Positions 43,401 through 44,005 of a DNA stretch of 44,005 bases are shown piece after piece. Numbering within the stretch: the stretch's first letter is position 1; each line of letters opens with the position of its first letter. The DNA is taken from assembly GCA_002702655.1 (NCBI GenBank), contig PABB01000081.1, positions 1 to 44,005 on the forward strand, in the 5' to 3' direction. The notes under the pieces are model-generated. The model was not told the DNA's origin. It did not search any database and worked only from the letters and a program-made list of their open reading frames with translations. The translations under genes and the position numbers were made by a program. The stretch is from Planctomycetaceae bacterium (GTDB lineage: Bacteria > Planctomycetota > Planctomycetia > Pirellulales > Lacipirellulaceae).

Positions 43401-44005
43401 CCGAGTCTCTCCTGTTCCGAGCGGCGTACTTGAGCGTGTTGAAGCAGCGTGTTGACGGCCTGCCGCAAGCCGCGCCCGGCAGCGCGTCAGGGACAGACAC
43501 GAGGGCGGACTGCCGACTTGTCCCCAACGGACATGCCGACGCCCCGACGGGGCCTCTTCATTCCCACGCGGAGCGTCGTCTCCTACCCACGCGGAGCGTC
43601 GTCGGGGCCACGGGCGCCGCAGCTATCCGCGAGCCGTTGCCGCGTCGTCGCGGCCGTCGAAATCGGCTGATGAGCGTAGGCTGACAAGCGAAACCGACGC
43701 CTTGCACTTTACACAGCCGCCGCCGCGGTCGGAAGGGCCGGGGTGGAAGCTCATTGGGGCCTGTGTTTTTGCGGCAAAACAGGCCGCCGAGGGGGCGTGG
43801 CCGAGGGAGCGTGGAGACCCTGCTGGAATCAGCGAAGGGCGAGTCGACGTTTCACGCCGGGGCGTCGAAGAACCGGGCCCAAAGTCACTGAGGTTGGGCA
43901 CACCGCCGGCAATTAGCATTCCCGCAAATTGACTGAGGTGACGAGCACGAATGGCACTTAGTTATTCTTTGTCCCCTTGATCATAGCGAGTTTTGTTTCA
44001 TTTCT
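43401..44005. repeat. Right-end spacer with two direct-repeat pairs
   Basis: No supportable gene; frames here are Arg/Pro/Ser-rich. AGCGTGTTGA is repeated at 43433-43442 and 43446-43455 (13-base period) just upstream of the phosphate transporter. CCCACGCGGAGCGTCGTC is repeated at 43563-43580 and 43586-43603. The promoter of the transporter should lie in the first part. Confidence 0.45.

Noticed and set aside
41307-43433. Plus-strand open frame of about 700 codons opposite the phosphate transporter
   Set aside because: Antisense of a clearly recognisable PiT permease; its composition (His/Asp/Gln/Arg-rich) and lack of motifs mark it as a shadow.
43623-43919. Minus-strand 98-codon frame near the right end
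   Set aside because: Pro/Ser/Arg-rich, no start signals, no recognisable domain.

Overview
The window looks like chromosomal DNA of a planctomycete, probably in or near the Pirellulales. This is inferred from the high-GC core genes, many GTG/TTG starts, a type II secretion operon with very Ala/Gly/Ser-rich minor pseudopilins, a phosphate permease fused to a PhoU-like tail, and a small CxxC protein of a kind I associate with this phylum. No 16S gene or other decisive marker is present, so the assignment is an inference.

Left part, about 1-18,630: an accessory, mobile-element-like region. It opens with a tyrosine recombinase cut by the window edge and a small convergent gene. Next comes the most interesting locus, a tight four-gene operon (1525-6740): a ParB/sulfiredoxin-fold-like protein, a SNF2-type helicase, a protein with a C-terminal DUF3883/NOV nuclease-like domain, and a Dam-type (D12) adenine methyltransferase. 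It resembles an anti-phage restriction-modification system with a helicase and a ParB-like accessory protein, and I cannot match it confidently to a named system. It is followed by a small zinc-binding-type protein and an unrecognised three-gene operon (10422 back to 7227): a membrane protein with a degenerate J-domain-like N-terminus plus two secreted proteins. Then come a small membrane-protein locus with three leader hairpins and a strong terminator, an orphan plus-strand terminator, and a transfer module of a VirD4/TraG-like ATPase with two winged-helix 'replication-relaxation'-like proteins. Two small cargo genes (one DUF6876-like), a DUF433/DUF5615 toxin-antitoxin pair, an excisionase-like helix-turn-helix protein and a second tyrosine integrase complete the region, which ends beside tRNA-Asn(GTT). 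Two intergenic spacers carry organised short repeats that may be origin or operator sites.

Middle, about 18,700-27,820: conserved housekeeping genes. These are an RsbW-like kinase and STAS antagonist (partner switching), three small secreted or membrane proteins, a coiled-coil C4 zinc-ribbon protein with a membrane partner, greA, galM, a thioredoxin-reductase-like FAD oxidoreductase lacking the CxxC, a BON-domain secreted protein and a proline/glutamine-rich exported protein.

Right part, about 27,990-44,005: a type II secretion operon on the minus strand in the order gspE-F-G-H-I-J-K-D, with ATGA start/stop overlaps joining G-H, H-I and I-J. gspC, gspL and gspM are not recognised here. Then come a guanine-deaminase-like gene, a short AMP nucleosidase and, convergent to them, a PiT-type phosphate transporter with a PhoU-like C-terminus. 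The last 600 bases carry only short repeats.

Functionally, the left region combines defence, addiction and transfer genes typical of an integrated element beside a tRNA, while the right two thirds is envelope, secretion and core metabolism. Start sites were chosen by visible Shine-Dalgarno sequences and overlaps; family names come from motif recognition, not database searches.
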